From NCBI GenBank assembly GCA_030039865.1, contig JASHUS010000081.1:1-11696 (forward strand): a DNA stretch of 11,696 nt. The letters run 5' to 3'. The first letter of the stretch is position 1. Each line of letters starts with the position of its first letter. Under the pieces are notes generated by a model. The model saw only the letters and a program-made list of their open reading frames with translations. It was not told where the DNA came from and did not search any database. The DNA comes from Thermoplasmata archaeon (GTDB taxonomy: Archaea; Thermoplasmatota; Thermoplasmata; Lutacidiplasmatales; UBA184). A program made the translations under genes and the position numbers. Of this stretch, positions 1 to 6,729 are shown one piece after another.

Positions 1-110
1 GTCGACGTCCGGACGTACCTCGGGGGCGCGGCACATCGATGGCAGAGGGACTCGGGGAACGGAAGGGGAGTCCGCGGTCGCCCTTCGTCCGGCGGATCGG
101 TCGGGCTCAT
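1..110 (-). CDS. Small Cys-containing protein, 5' part only (cut by left edge)
   Basis: The minus strand is open from an ATG at 110 to the window edge, giving 36 residues. It starts with a Pro/Asp-rich leader (MSPTDPPDEG), followed by a segment with LCHRCAAPPRYVRT near the end. That segment resembles, from memory, a family of short (about 60-80 residue) uncharacterised bacterial and archaeal proteins with a CxxC/aromatic core. I cannot confirm the match, and the second half that would carry any further Cys residues lies outside the window. Codon third positions are mostly G/C, as in the neighbours. I see no clear TATA box or Shine-Dalgarno at this start. It is divergent from the permease gene. 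No function is assigned; it could still be a chance open frame. Confidence 0.5.
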   Translation of the reverse strand, partial: MSPTDPPDEGRPRTPLPFPESLCHRCAAPPRYVRTS

Positions 111-258
111 GGCCCCGAGACGCGGGATCCGGGCCGGCCGATCCGTGCGCGCTGCATGGGCCGAGCGCACACGTTGCGGGGAAATGACGCTTCGGCGGAT
201 GGAATGGACCGCAGCGTCGGGGTGACCTCAAGTTCGCCCTCGCTCCTCCGTGGGATCC

Positions 259-1233
259 ATGGCGAGCACGTCCGAGGGGGCGGGCCGGTTCGGGCCCGCC
301 GAGATCGGCCTGCTCGTGACGGTCAGCCTCGTGTGGGGCGCGGCGTACGTGTTCATCCGCGTCGGGATCGTGCTGGGCGCCACCCCGATCGCCTACGCCG
401 CGGTGCGCTACCTCCTCGCCGCCGTCGCGTTCGCGATCCTCGCGGCGGTCCGAAGGGTCCCCTGGCCCTCGCGGAAAGCGATCTTCGTCTCCGTTGGCAT
501 CGGTGGCACGCTCTTCATCGGACTGTACGGGGGGCTCCTCTACTGGGGGGAGCAGTACGCCACCGGCGGCTACGCCGCGGTGCTCGCTTCGACGCTGCCG
601 CTCTGGACGGTCCTGATCGGTTTCTCGATCCTCCCGGCGGAACATCTCGGCGGGAAGGGTCTCGCCGGCATCGCCGTGGGGTTCGTCGGGACCGCGGTGC
701 TCGTCTATCCCCAAATCTCCGGGAGCCCGCTCGGCAGCTGGCAAGGGCCGGTCTTCGTCCTGGGCGCCATGGTGGCCGGCGCCACGGCGACGATCTTACT
801 GCGTCGGTTGGGCCGCGGCCCCCAAGGTCTCTGGCAGATATCCTCTCAGTTCGCGGTGGGGGGCGCCCTGCTCGGGGTGATCGCGCTCGTCTTGCCGGTT
901 CCCGAGGCACTGCCGGCGAACTCCGGAGTACTGGAGGCGCTGGCCGTGCTCGTGCTGCTCTCCTCGGTCATCGGGTACTTCGCCTACTTCGCCCTCCACC
1001 ACCGCGTCGGTCCGACCCGGGCCAACGTCGTCGCCTACCTCACTCCGCTCGTCGGGATCGCGATCGGTTCCGGCTTCTACGGCGAACCCGTGACCTCGTG
1101 GGAGATCGCCGGGGTGCTCGTGGTGTTCGTCGGGGTGAGCCTGGTCCTGTGGGAAGCCGCCCGTCGGCAGCCGCTCCCGCCCTCGGCCGCCCCCGTGGCG
1201 CAGCCGCACCCTCCGGCCCGTCCCGAAGATTGA
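259..1233 (+). CDS. EamA/DMT-family permease (10-TM metabolite exporter)
   Basis: A 324-residue inner-membrane transporter of the drug/metabolite transporter superfamily. The protein is almost entirely hydrophobic, with about ten predicted membrane segments in two EamA repeats. Repeat 1 starts with SLVWGAAYVFIRVG (about residues 23-36) and includes YAAVLASTLPLWTVLIG. Repeat 2 ends with the typical signature GPTRANVVAYLTPL and GEPVTSWEIAGVLVVF (about residues 253-293), as in the family's 'xPxxaxxxgxxxlgEpl' block. The C-terminal tail of about 25 residues is Pro/Ala-rich and polar. Members export amino acids, nucleobases or other small metabolites; the substrate cannot be read from sequence. 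I chose the ATG at 259; a GTG at 250 would add three residues. The gene converges on the stress-protein gene with 22 nt between the stops. Confidence 0.9.
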   Translation: MASTSEGAGRFGPAEIGLLVTVSLVWGAAYVFIRVGIVLGATPIAYAAVRYLLAAVAFAILAAVRRVPWPSRKAIFVSVGIGGTLFIGLYGGLLYWGEQYATGGYAAVLASTLPLWTVLIGFSILPAEHLGGKGLAGIAVGFVGTAVLVYPQISGSPLGSWQGPVFVLGAMVAGATATILLRRLGRGPQGLWQISSQFAVGGALLGVIALVLPVPEALPANSGVLEALAVLVLLSSVIGYFAYFALHHRVGPTRANVVAYLTPLVGIAIGSGFYGEPVTSWEIAGVLVVFVGVSLVLWEAARRQPLPPSAAPVAQPHPPARPED

Positions 1234-1255
1234 GCGGGCAAGGCCCCGCGGCCGG

Positions 1256-1723
1256 CTACTTGGATCGCGCGGCGGGCGGCTCGGGCGGCGAGGTCGCCTT
1301 CACGACCAGGACGGAGCTCTTCACGTGGTGGATGATCCCGTCCGAGACGCTCCCGAGAAAGAACCGTCCGGCCTGCGAGAGCCCGCGGGAGCCGACCACG
1401 ACAAGATCGGTCGGGTGGCCATGGGCCTGTTCGACGATCCGATCGACCGGGTCCCCCTCGATGGCGACCGTCTCGACGCTCTTCACGCCCTTCTGGGCGA
1501 TCTCGGCCTTCTTCGACTCGAGCATGCGCCGGGCCGACTGGAGGCTCGCCCCGGCGGTGGCGCCGGCCGGGACCTCGAAGCCGTACGCCGCGACGCTCGG
1601 GGGGATCACGCAGATGAGCGTGAGCTTCGCGCCGGTGCGGGCGGCGATCTCGACGGCCTGGTCGAGCGCGGCGGCCGAGGAGTGCGTTCCGTCAAAGGCG
1701 ACCAGGATCGATTGCAGCGCCAT
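1256..1723 (-). CDS. Universal stress protein, ATP-binding UspA type
   Basis: A 155-residue cytoplasmic single-domain Usp protein, the usual length for the family. It begins with the characteristic strand ILVAFDGTHSS, with the conserved Asp at residue 11. It carries the full ATP-binding motif G-x2-G-x9-G-S: G111, G114, G124 and S125, within GSRGLSQAGRFFLGS. This places it in the MJ0577-like nucleotide-binding class rather than the non-binding UspA class. Usp proteins act as dimeric nucleotide-dependent switches in stress or energy limitation; the partner here is unknown. The C-terminus is a short Pro-rich tail. The ATG at 1723 has a TATA-like sequence about 25 nt upstream, so the transcript is probably leaderless. 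It is divergent from the nucleotidyltransferase gene and shares its 95-nt control region. Confidence 0.95.
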   Translation of the reverse strand: MALQSILVAFDGTHSSAAALDQAVEIAARTGAKLTLICVIPPSVAAYGFEVPAGATAGASLQSARRMLESKKAEIAQKGVKSVETVAIEGDPVDRIVEQAHGHPTDLVVVGSRGLSQAGRFFLGSVSDGIIHHVKSSVLVVKATSPPEPPAARSK

Positions 1724-1744
1724 CGGCGTCGCGAGCCTTCGAGG

Positions 1745-1752
1745 ATTGATAG
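1745..1752 (-). promoter_or_regulatory. TATA-like box for the stress-protein gene
   Basis: On the minus strand this reads CTATCAAT. It is the most AT-rich stretch of the intergenic region on that side and is centred about 25 nt from the ATG at 1723. That spacing fits an archaeal promoter making a leaderless mRNA. It was identified by eye only. Confidence 0.35.
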
Positions 1753-1788
1753 GAGTTGGGGGCCGTTCGGCGGCGCGCGCCCCAAGAA

Positions 1789-1797
1789 GGATATGGG
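1789..1797 (+). promoter_or_regulatory. TATA-like box for the nucleotidyltransferase gene
   Basis: The sequence GGATATGGG lies about 26 nt before the ATG at 1819, with no Shine-Dalgarno between them. This supports a leaderless start at 1819 over the longer in-frame start at 1756, which lies upstream of this box. A 5-bp inverted repeat (CGCCC at 1801-1805, GGGCG at 1811-1815) falls between box and start and may be chance. Confidence 0.4.
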
Positions 1798-1818
1798 GAA
1801 CGCCCTCTCCGGGCGCGA

Positions 1819-2793
1819 ATGAAGGCCCTCGTCCTGATCGGTGGGTTCGGGACCCGCCTTCGGCCCGTCACGTACAGCGTCCCCAAGCAGCTCATCCCCC
1901 TCGCCGGCAAGCCGATGCTCTACCACGTTCTCGACCTGCTGCCCTCCGACGTGGAGGAGGTCGTGCTCGCCACCGGCTACAAGGCCGAGCTCATCGACGC
2001 GTACGTCCGGGCCCATCCGGTCCGCTGGCCGGTCCGCACCGTCCCCGAGGCCGAACCGCTGCTCTCGGGCGGCGGGATGAAGAACGCGAGCGCGGGGATG
2101 TCCGACCCGTTCTTCCTGCTCAACTCGGACGTGATCGCGCGAGCCGACATGGCCGCCGTGGCCGACCGTCTCCGAGATCGGGGCGGCCTCGGGGTCATGA
2201 CGCTCGCCGAGGTCGAGGACACCCAACCGTACGGCGTCGCCGCGCTCGATCCGAACGACCGGATCACGCGGTTCGTCGAGAAGCCCGCGCCCGCGGACGC
2301 CCCGTCGCACTGGGTGAACGCCGGGCTCTCCGCCTGGCGACGTGAGGTGCTCGATCGGATCCCGGGCGGTCGACCGGTGAGCTTCGAGCAGGAGATCATG
2401 CCCGAACTCCTCGCCGAGGGGGTGCACGGCTTCAAACTCAGCGCGTACTGGGACGACGCGGGCACGCCCGCCCGACTGCTGCGGTCGCAGCGGCTGCTCT
2501 TCGACGATGGTCGGGGGGCCCACACCGGACTTCCGGCGGGGGCGAAGGGGAAAGGTCCGGTCGCCGCGCTCGAGGGAGCGACCGCGCGGGGCGCGTCGTT
2601 CGGACCGTACGTGACCGTTGGGGCTGGCGCCTCGATCGGCGCGGGGGCTCACGTCGAGAACTCCATCGTCATGGACGCGGCCGTGGTGGAGGACGGGGCG
2701 TTCGTGACCGGCAGCCTGCTCGGGCCGCGGTCCCGGGTTCGAGCGGGGCACCGCGCGACGGACCAAGTGATCGGAGAGGCGGGCGAAGCCTGA
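1819..2793 (+). CDS. Sugar-1-phosphate nucleotidyltransferase with left-handed beta-helix tail
   Basis: A 324-residue cytoplasmic enzyme of the NDP-sugar pyrophosphorylase family (COG1208-like). Such enzymes join NTP and a sugar 1-phosphate into NDP-sugar for glycan or lipid glycosylation. The N-terminal Rossmann-like domain opens with GGFGTRLRPVTYSVPKQ, the nucleotide-binding loop, followed by LIPLAGKPML. Further family landmarks are LLNSDV (101-105, metal-binding Asp104; the family usually has GD here, so Gly is Ser), FVEKP (152-156), WVNAGL (165-170) and WDDAGTP (211-217, second metal Asp). Residues about 250-315 show hexapeptide-like repeats (GPYVTVGAG, SIGAGAHVEN), typical of a short left-handed beta helix. 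Mannose-1-phosphate guanylyl- or glucose-1-phosphate thymidylyl/uridylyltransferase are the likely activities; the sugar and base cannot be fixed from sequence. Its stop is 4 nt from the stop of the convergent dehydrogenase. Confidence 0.9.
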   Translation: MKALVLIGGFGTRLRPVTYSVPKQLIPLAGKPMLYHVLDLLPSDVEEVVLATGYKAELIDAYVRAHPVRWPVRTVPEAEPLLSGGGMKNASAGMSDPFFLLNSDVIARADMAAVADRLRDRGGLGVMTLAEVEDTQPYGVAALDPNDRITRFVEKPAPADAPSHWVNAGLSAWRREVLDRIPGGRPVSFEQEIMPELLAEGVHGFKLSAYWDDAGTPARLLRSQRLLFDDGRGAHTGLPAGAKGKGPVAALEGATARGASFGPYVTVGAGASIGAGAHVENSIVMDAAVVEDGAFVTGSLLGPRSRVRAGHRATDQVIGEAGEA

Positions 2794-2797
2794 GAGC

Positions 2798-3835
2798 TCA
2801 GGCCGCGGGTCCGGTCACGACGACCTTCACCGACTCCTCGGGCCGCCCGGCGAGGCGGAACGCCTCGCCGATCCGTTCGAGCGGGACCCGGTGCGAGACC
2901 AGGTCCGAGATCCGAAGGGTACCGTCCGCGACCCGACGATGGACCTCGGCGATGTCGGGTTCGGTCGTCGCGTACGTTGGGACGAGGCGGATCCCCCGCA
3001 GGTAGATCGACTGCAGGTCGGCGTCGAGCCGACTTCCGGATTCGGGGAGGCCGAACAGGTTGACCGTTCCGCCTCGCCGGACGATCTCGGTCGCCGAGCG
3101 CACGACCGACGGGTGACCGGTCGCCACGACGGCCAGGTCGACGCCTTGGCCGCCGGTGGCGCGTTCGACCGCGCCGGCGATGCTGCCCGCCTCGCGCGGA
3201 TCGACCGTCACGTCGATCCCCCCGCGCTCGGCCGCCGAACGCCGGGGAGGGGCGATCTCCGACCCGCCCACCCAGCCCGCGCCGAGGGCCCGCACGAGCC
3301 GAGCGTAGAGGAGACCGACCGGGCCCAGCCCGAGGATGAAGACGGTCGCGCCCTCGGGCAGGCCGACCCGGCGGATCGCGGTCAGCGCGCAGCCCGCCGG
3401 CTCGAGGAGCGCTCCCGCGTCCCAGTCGACGCTCGGGGCTAGGGGAAGCACCGCGCCCCGATCGACGTTCTCCTTCGGCACCCGGAACGTCTCCGCGAAC
3501 CCGCCGGGGTCGAGGTTCGTTCGGCTGTAGGTCGGGCAGAAGGTGTAGTCTCCCCGCGCGCACACGGGGCAATCGTAGCACGGGACGTGGTGATGGACGA
3601 AGACGCGGTCGCCGATCGCGAGGTTCTCCACGCCGGCCCCGAGCGAAGCGATCCGGCCCACCGGCTCGTGGCCCAGGATCCCGGCGGTCCGGTAGTTGCC
3701 CCGGACCTTCTCGAGGTCGGTGCCGCACACGCCGCACGCCGCGAGCGCGACGGTGACCTCGCCCGGCCCGGCCGTCGGGGGGTCGCGGTCGGAGAGGACG
3801 ACGTGCCCTTCGGGGCCGAGGTGCGCGTACTTCAT
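2798..3835 (-). CDS. Zinc-dependent medium-chain (MDR) alcohol/polyol dehydrogenase
   Basis: A 345-residue cytoplasmic NAD(P)-dependent dehydrogenase of the zinc MDR superfamily, normal in length. Likely catalytic-zinc ligands are C37 (in CGVCGTD), H56-E57 (GHEPVG) and E145 (LLEPAG). The structural-zinc lobe is complete: C86, C89, C92 and C100 within PCYDCPVCARGDYTFC. The cofactor fold has GLGPVG at 169-174. An acidic residue (E193) at the end of the second strand suggests NAD+ over NADP+. The overall pattern is closest to sorbitol/threonine 3-dehydrogenase-like members; the substrate is unknown. The ATG overlaps the stop of the upstream aminotransferase in an ATGA, with no Shine-Dalgarno of its own, so translation is probably coupled. 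By inference it may act on an aldehyde, alcohol or hydroxy-amino compound produced or consumed by that aminotransferase. Confidence 0.92.
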   Translation of the reverse strand: MKYAHLGPEGHVVLSDRDPPTAGPGEVTVALAACGVCGTDLEKVRGNYRTAGILGHEPVGRIASLGAGVENLAIGDRVFVHHHVPCYDCPVCARGDYTFCPTYSRTNLDPGGFAETFRVPKENVDRGAVLPLAPSVDWDAGALLEPAGCALTAIRRVGLPEGATVFILGLGPVGLLYARLVRALGAGWVGGSEIAPPRRSAAERGGIDVTVDPREAGSIAGAVERATGGQGVDLAVVATGHPSVVRSATEIVRRGGTVNLFGLPESGSRLDADLQSIYLRGIRLVPTYATTEPDIAEVHRRVADGTLRISDLVSHRVPLERIGEAFRLAGRPEESVKVVVTGPAA

Positions 3836-5223
3836 TCGCGGGCGCGCGCGGCCCGGATCGCGGCGTCGAGGATCTCCATCGCTTCGTCGATCTCCTCGCG
3901 CCGTACGATGAGCGGCGGCACGTAGCGGATCGTCGACCGACCGCACGGCAGGAGGATCAGCCCGCGGCGGTACGACTCTTCCACGACCCGGTCGCGGAAG
4001 GCGATCGCCGGCTCCTTGGTCGTCGGGTCGGTCACGAACTCGGTCGCGGTCATGAGGCCGATCCCGCGCACGTCCCCGATCTCGGAGTGGCGGGACTGGA
4101 GCTCGCGCAATCGCTCGAGCAGGTAGTCGCCCTGGACGCGCGCGTTGTCGAGGAGTTGCTCCTTCTCGATCACGTCGAGCGTCGCCATCGACGCCACGCT
4201 CGCGAGGAGGTTCCCGCCGAAGGTGTTCGAGTGCGAGCCCTGGACGGGATAGTCGAACGAGCTCGGCAGGACGACCGCGCCCATCGGGAGGCCGCCGCCC
4301 AGCGCCTTCGCCATCGTGACGATGTCCGGGACCACGCCGTGGTGCTCGATCGCGAACCACCGGCCCGTCCGACCGACGCCCGACTGCACCTCGTCGTCGA
4401 TGAGCGGGATCCCGTATTCGTCGAGGATCGTCTTGATCGCCCGGAACCAGCCGTCGGGCGGGACGACGTACCCTCCCTCGCCCATCACCGGTTCGGCCAT
4501 GAACGCGGCGACGTCGTCGGGCGGGATCGAGGTCTGGAAGTAGAGTTCCTTGAGGATCTTCGCACAGTAGAGGTCGCAGCTCGGGTACTGGAGCTTGTAC
4601 GGGCAACGGTAGCAGTTCGGCGCGGGGATGTGCATCCCGCCGCCGACGAACGGCGCGTAGCGGGCGCGTTGCACTGGCTTCGAGGTCGTCATCGTGAGCG
4701 CGCCCATCGTGCGCCCGTGGAAGGCGCCGAGCAGGCCGACGATGATCGGCCGCTGGCGGTTCCAGCGGACCAGCTTGAGCGCCGCCTCGGCGCTCTCCGT
4801 CCCGCTGTTCGTGAAGAAGACCTTCTTCGGGAAGGTCCCCGGGGTCAGCTGGACCAGCTTCTCCGCGAGCCGGACCTGGGGTTCGTAGTAGAAGTCGGTC
4901 CCGGCGAAATGGGTCAGGCGGCCCGCCTGGTCCCGGATCGCCCGTACGACCTCGGGGTGGGAGTACCCGACGGCCTGGACGGCCACGCCCGAAGCGAAGT
5001 CGAGCAGGCGGTTCCCGTCCACGTCGGTGATCCAGACCCCGCTGCCCGACGCGGCGACGACGGGCGAGGTCTTCGTGGTCGTCATGAGGAACTGGCGGTC
5101 GCGCTCGACGATCCGTTGGGCGGCCGGCCCCGGGATCGGCGTCCGGAGGATCACGCCGCGCCCGGGCGGGCTCGCGGGTTCGCGCGCGGACGAGCTCTCC
5201 GGAGATTCGGCGGACTGGCTCAT
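3832..5223 (-). CDS. Class III PLP-dependent aminotransferase (acetylornithine/GABA type)
   Basis: A 463-residue fold-type I class III enzyme, transferring an amino group (often omega) from an amine or amino acid to a keto acid. Landmarks are NSGTESAEAALKL (139-151, PLP-phosphate binding), LGAFHGRTMGALT (165-177), LIDDEVQSGVGRTG (274-287, Asp277 for the pyridine nitrogen) and TMAKALGGGLPMGA (303-316, Schiff-base K306). A Cys-rich insert, C204-x2-C207-x8-C216-x3-C220, marks the archaeal/bacterial subfamily usually annotated 'acetylornithine aminotransferase family'. Characterised archaeal relatives include omega-aminotransferases and amino-acid racemases, so the exact reaction is open. I chose the ATG at 5223, not the in-frame start at 5259. 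It has a Shine-Dalgarno-like GGTGAGGT (5225-5232) just upstream, and a TATA-like box further up. Residues 1-22 are Ser/Pro-rich and probably disordered. It is the first gene of the operon with the dehydrogenase. Confidence 0.92.
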   Translation of the reverse strand: MSQSAESPESSSAREPASPPGRGVILRTPIPGPAAQRIVERDRQFLMTTTKTSPVVAASGSGVWITDVDGNRLLDFASGVAVQAVGYSHPEVVRAIRDQAGRLTHFAGTDFYYEPQVRLAEKLVQLTPGTFPKKVFFTNSGTESAEAALKLVRWNRQRPIIVGLLGAFHGRTMGALTMTTSKPVQRARYAPFVGGGMHIPAPNCYRCPYKLQYPSCDLYCAKILKELYFQTSIPPDDVAAFMAEPVMGEGGYVVPPDGWFRAIKTILDEYGIPLIDDEVQSGVGRTGRWFAIEHHGVVPDIVTMAKALGGGLPMGAVVLPSSFDYPVQGSHSNTFGGNLLASVASMATLDVIEKEQLLDNARVQGDYLLERLRELQSRHSEIGDVRGIGLMTATEFVTDPTTKEPAIAFRDRVVEESYRRGLILLPCGRSTIRYVPPLIVRREEIDEAMEILDAAIRAARARE

Positions 5224-5254
5224 GACCTCACCGCGGCGCGGACGCCGTCGGGTC

Positions 5255-5265
5255 CTCAAAAGGGT
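5255..5265 (-). promoter_or_regulatory. TATA-like box for the aminotransferase-dehydrogenase operon
   Basis: On the minus strand this reads CCCTTTTGAGG, about 36 nt from the ATG at 5223. With normal archaeal spacing the transcript would start about 10 nt before the ATG, leaving room for the GGTGAGGT ribosome-binding sequence. It lies across the 122-nt divergent region from the box for the 97-residue gene. Confidence 0.4.
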
Positions 5266-5310
5266 TGGGCGGACGCCCGGCCGCGCGACGGCCCGCGCGT
5301 GGAACGCCTC

Positions 5311-5320
5311 CTTTTATCCC
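5311..5320 (+). promoter_or_regulatory. TATA box for the 97-residue orphan gene
   Basis: The sequence CTTTTATCCC is the clearest TATA-like stretch in the window. It is centred about 31 nt before the ATG at 5346. Transcription would start within a few nt of the ATG. It supports the start at 5346 over an upstream in-frame start at 5265, which would lie before the promoter. Confidence 0.55.
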
Positions 5321-5345
5321 GCAACGTCCCGCTCGAGCGTCGTTC

Positions 5346-5639
5346 ATGGTCCCGGACGAAGCGCCGGTCAGCGAGGAGGGCTCGTCCGAGGAAGATCGCA
5401 TCCGCGCGATCGTGCCCCCCCGGGCGGTCCTGACGGAGCTCGCCCGTGGATTTTTGCTGGTGCACGCGTCGAACCGCGAGCGCGCCGTCCGATTCGCCGA
5501 GACGTTTCTCCGGGAACAGGCGGGCGAGTTCGACCCGCCCCGGGAGGAGCCGCCGCGCGTCACGCGGGCCCAGCTCGCCCTGGGGCGGTACCCCCGCGGA
5601 GCGGTCGAACCCCCCTCACCGCCCCCGGGCTCGGGATAG
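5346..5639 (+). CDS. Small hypothetical protein, 97 residues
   Basis: I do not recognise this protein. Residues 1-17 are acidic (five Glu and one Asp in MVPDEAPVSEEGSSEED). Residues about 18-60 look like two amphipathic helices (IRAIVPPRAVLTELARGFLL and ERAVRFAETFLREQ), and the C-terminal 35 residues are Pro/Arg-rich and probably disordered. There are no Cys residues, signal peptide or membrane segments. Support for a real gene comes from the good TATA box (5311-5320) at the right distance from the ATG and from G/C-rich third codon positions. It is divergent from the class III aminotransferase operon. Its last 24 nt overlap the 3' end of the opposite-strand class I aminotransferase. The helical core could be a small DNA- or protein-binding module, but that is only a guess. 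Confidence 0.6.
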   Translation: MVPDEAPVSEEGSSEEDRIRAIVPPRAVLTELARGFLLVHASNRERAVRFAETFLREQAGEFDPPREEPPRVTRAQLALGRYPRGAVEPPSPPPGSG

Positions 5640-6617
5640 CGTTCCTCGGGGACCGGGGGCCGCGAGCGAGTCCCGGACCCGGAGAAACGCGGCCAAGTCC
5701 CGGGGGAACGATCGCCGGGTCAGGCAGATCCGCACGCCGCTCGGATCGCCGAAGAACCGACCGGGGCAGACCAGGACCGAGGCGCGGAGCGCCTGCTCCG
5801 CGACGAAGTTCCCGTCGAACCCCGCGACGCGGACGAAACTGGTGGGACCGCGCGGACCGGCCGGCACGGAGAACGCCGCGCGCAGTCGTCGGACGTTCGG
5901 TCCGAGGATCGCCGCCACGTCCCGACGTATCCGAGGGAGCTCGCGCAAACAGGCGAGCGCCCCGGCGACGGAGTACTTCGCGAGCTCGTCGAACAGCAGG
6001 CCATGGAATCGCGCGAACCTCTCGCGGCCGTCCTCGGGCGCGATGACGTACCCGACGCGAAGGTCGTCCGCGCCAAAGAACTTCGTGAACGAACCCGTCG
6101 CCCACCGACCGCGCTCCCCCCGCGCGGCGATCGAGGGCCGGCCGGCGAACTCCCGGAACGTCTCATCCACGACCAGGTCGCGAGCACCGCCCGCCCAATC
6201 CTCGAGCCGGTCGGAAGTCCAGAGATCCCCGCCGGGATTCCGGGGCTGGGAGATCAGGGCGACCCGGGCGCCCCGCGCCCCCGGAGACACGGTGAGTCCG
6301 GCGCACGCCGCGGTGTCGACGAGCGAAGGGTACTCGGGATAGTCGACCCGGCAGAGACGCGAACCCGTGCGTCGCGCCCCTCCGAGATAGAACAGTACGG
6401 CCGTGTTCGCCTCCGTCGCTCCGACCGTCAAGAAGATCCGTCGGGGATCGACGCCGAGGTGGCTTCCGAGCTCGGCCCGGAGATCCTCCTCCGCCGCGGC
6501 CCGGATCTCGGCCCGGGTCGGCAGCGGATGGGAGACTTCGCTCCCCATGCCGCTGGACCCGAGCTGGTGGCGGCAGTCGGCGTGATCGTCGATCCAGTCC
6601 GCGAGTGGGAATCGCAT
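5616..6617 (-). CDS. Class I/II PLP-dependent aminotransferase
   Basis: A 333-residue fold-type I enzyme with the compact form seen in histidinol-phosphate aminotransferase and threonine-phosphate decarboxylase relatives. Landmarks are TVGATEANTAVLFYL (64-78, PLP-phosphate loop), DYPEYPSL (92-99), QPRNPGGDLW (124-133, with the conserved NPxG), LVVDETFREF (148-157, Asp151 for the pyridine nitrogen), GSFTKFFGADDLRVGY (175-190, Schiff-base K179) and GVRICL (294-299, likely carboxylate-binding Arg296). The substrate is not determinable; amino-acid aminotransferase is the safe call. The open frame continues upstream to 6812, but I chose the ATG at 6617. A TATA-like box sits 25 nt before it, the extra 65 residues do not look like this family's N-terminus, and the longer version would run through the divergent HNH gene's start. 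It converges with a 24-nt overlap on the 97-residue gene. Confidence 0.88.
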   Translation of the reverse strand: MRFPLADWIDDHADCRHQLGSSGMGSEVSHPLPTRAEIRAAAEEDLRAELGSHLGVDPRRIFLTVGATEANTAVLFYLGGARRTGSRLCRVDYPEYPSLVDTAACAGLTVSPGARGARVALISQPRNPGGDLWTSDRLEDWAGGARDLVVDETFREFAGRPSIAARGERGRWATGSFTKFFGADDLRVGYVIAPEDGRERFARFHGLLFDELAKYSVAGALACLRELPRIRRDVAAILGPNVRRLRAAFSVPAGPRGPTSFVRVAGFDGNFVAEQALRASVLVCPGRFFGDPSGVRICLTRRSFPRDLAAFLRVRDSLAAPGPRGTLSRARGR

Positions 6618-6637
6618 CGCGTCGTCCACGCCCGGCC

Positions 6638-6645
6638 CCTTTACG
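6638..6645 (-). promoter_or_regulatory. TATA-like box for the class I/II aminotransferase
   Basis: On the minus strand this reads CGTAAAGG, centred about 25 nt from the ATG at 6617, with no Shine-Dalgarno between. This fits a leaderless archaeal transcript and helps decide the start codon. Confidence 0.4.
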
Positions 6646-6706
6646 AGCTCTCCGCGGGCTCCGGCGCGCGAGTCCCCGCGCACGGATGCAAGCAAACGCT
6701 CAAGAG

Positions 6707-6728
6707 GCGTCTCACCGCCCGGAGACGC
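6707..6728 (+). repeat. 7-bp perfect inverted repeat covering the HNH gene's ribosome-binding site
   Basis: GCGTCTC (6707-6713) and GAGACGC (6722-6728) are exact reverse complements around an 8-nt loop, ending one base before the ATG at 6730. The 3' arm contains most of the Shine-Dalgarno GGAG (6721-6724). The element could be an RNA hairpin that hides the ribosome-binding site, or a DNA operator. Chance is possible in sequence this GC-rich. Confidence 0.4.
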
Positions 6729-6729
6729 G

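Noticed and set aside
39..2345. A 768-codon open frame on the plus strand across the permease, stress protein and nucleotidyltransferase genes.
   Set aside because: Its translation is Arg/Pro/Gly-rich low-complexity with no family features, and it overlaps three well-supported genes. It is a GC-rich shadow frame.
4087..5433. A 448-codon plus-strand frame opposite the class III aminotransferase.
   Set aside because: It has a skewed Arg/Asp/Val composition and no motifs; the minus strand carries a full-length enzyme.
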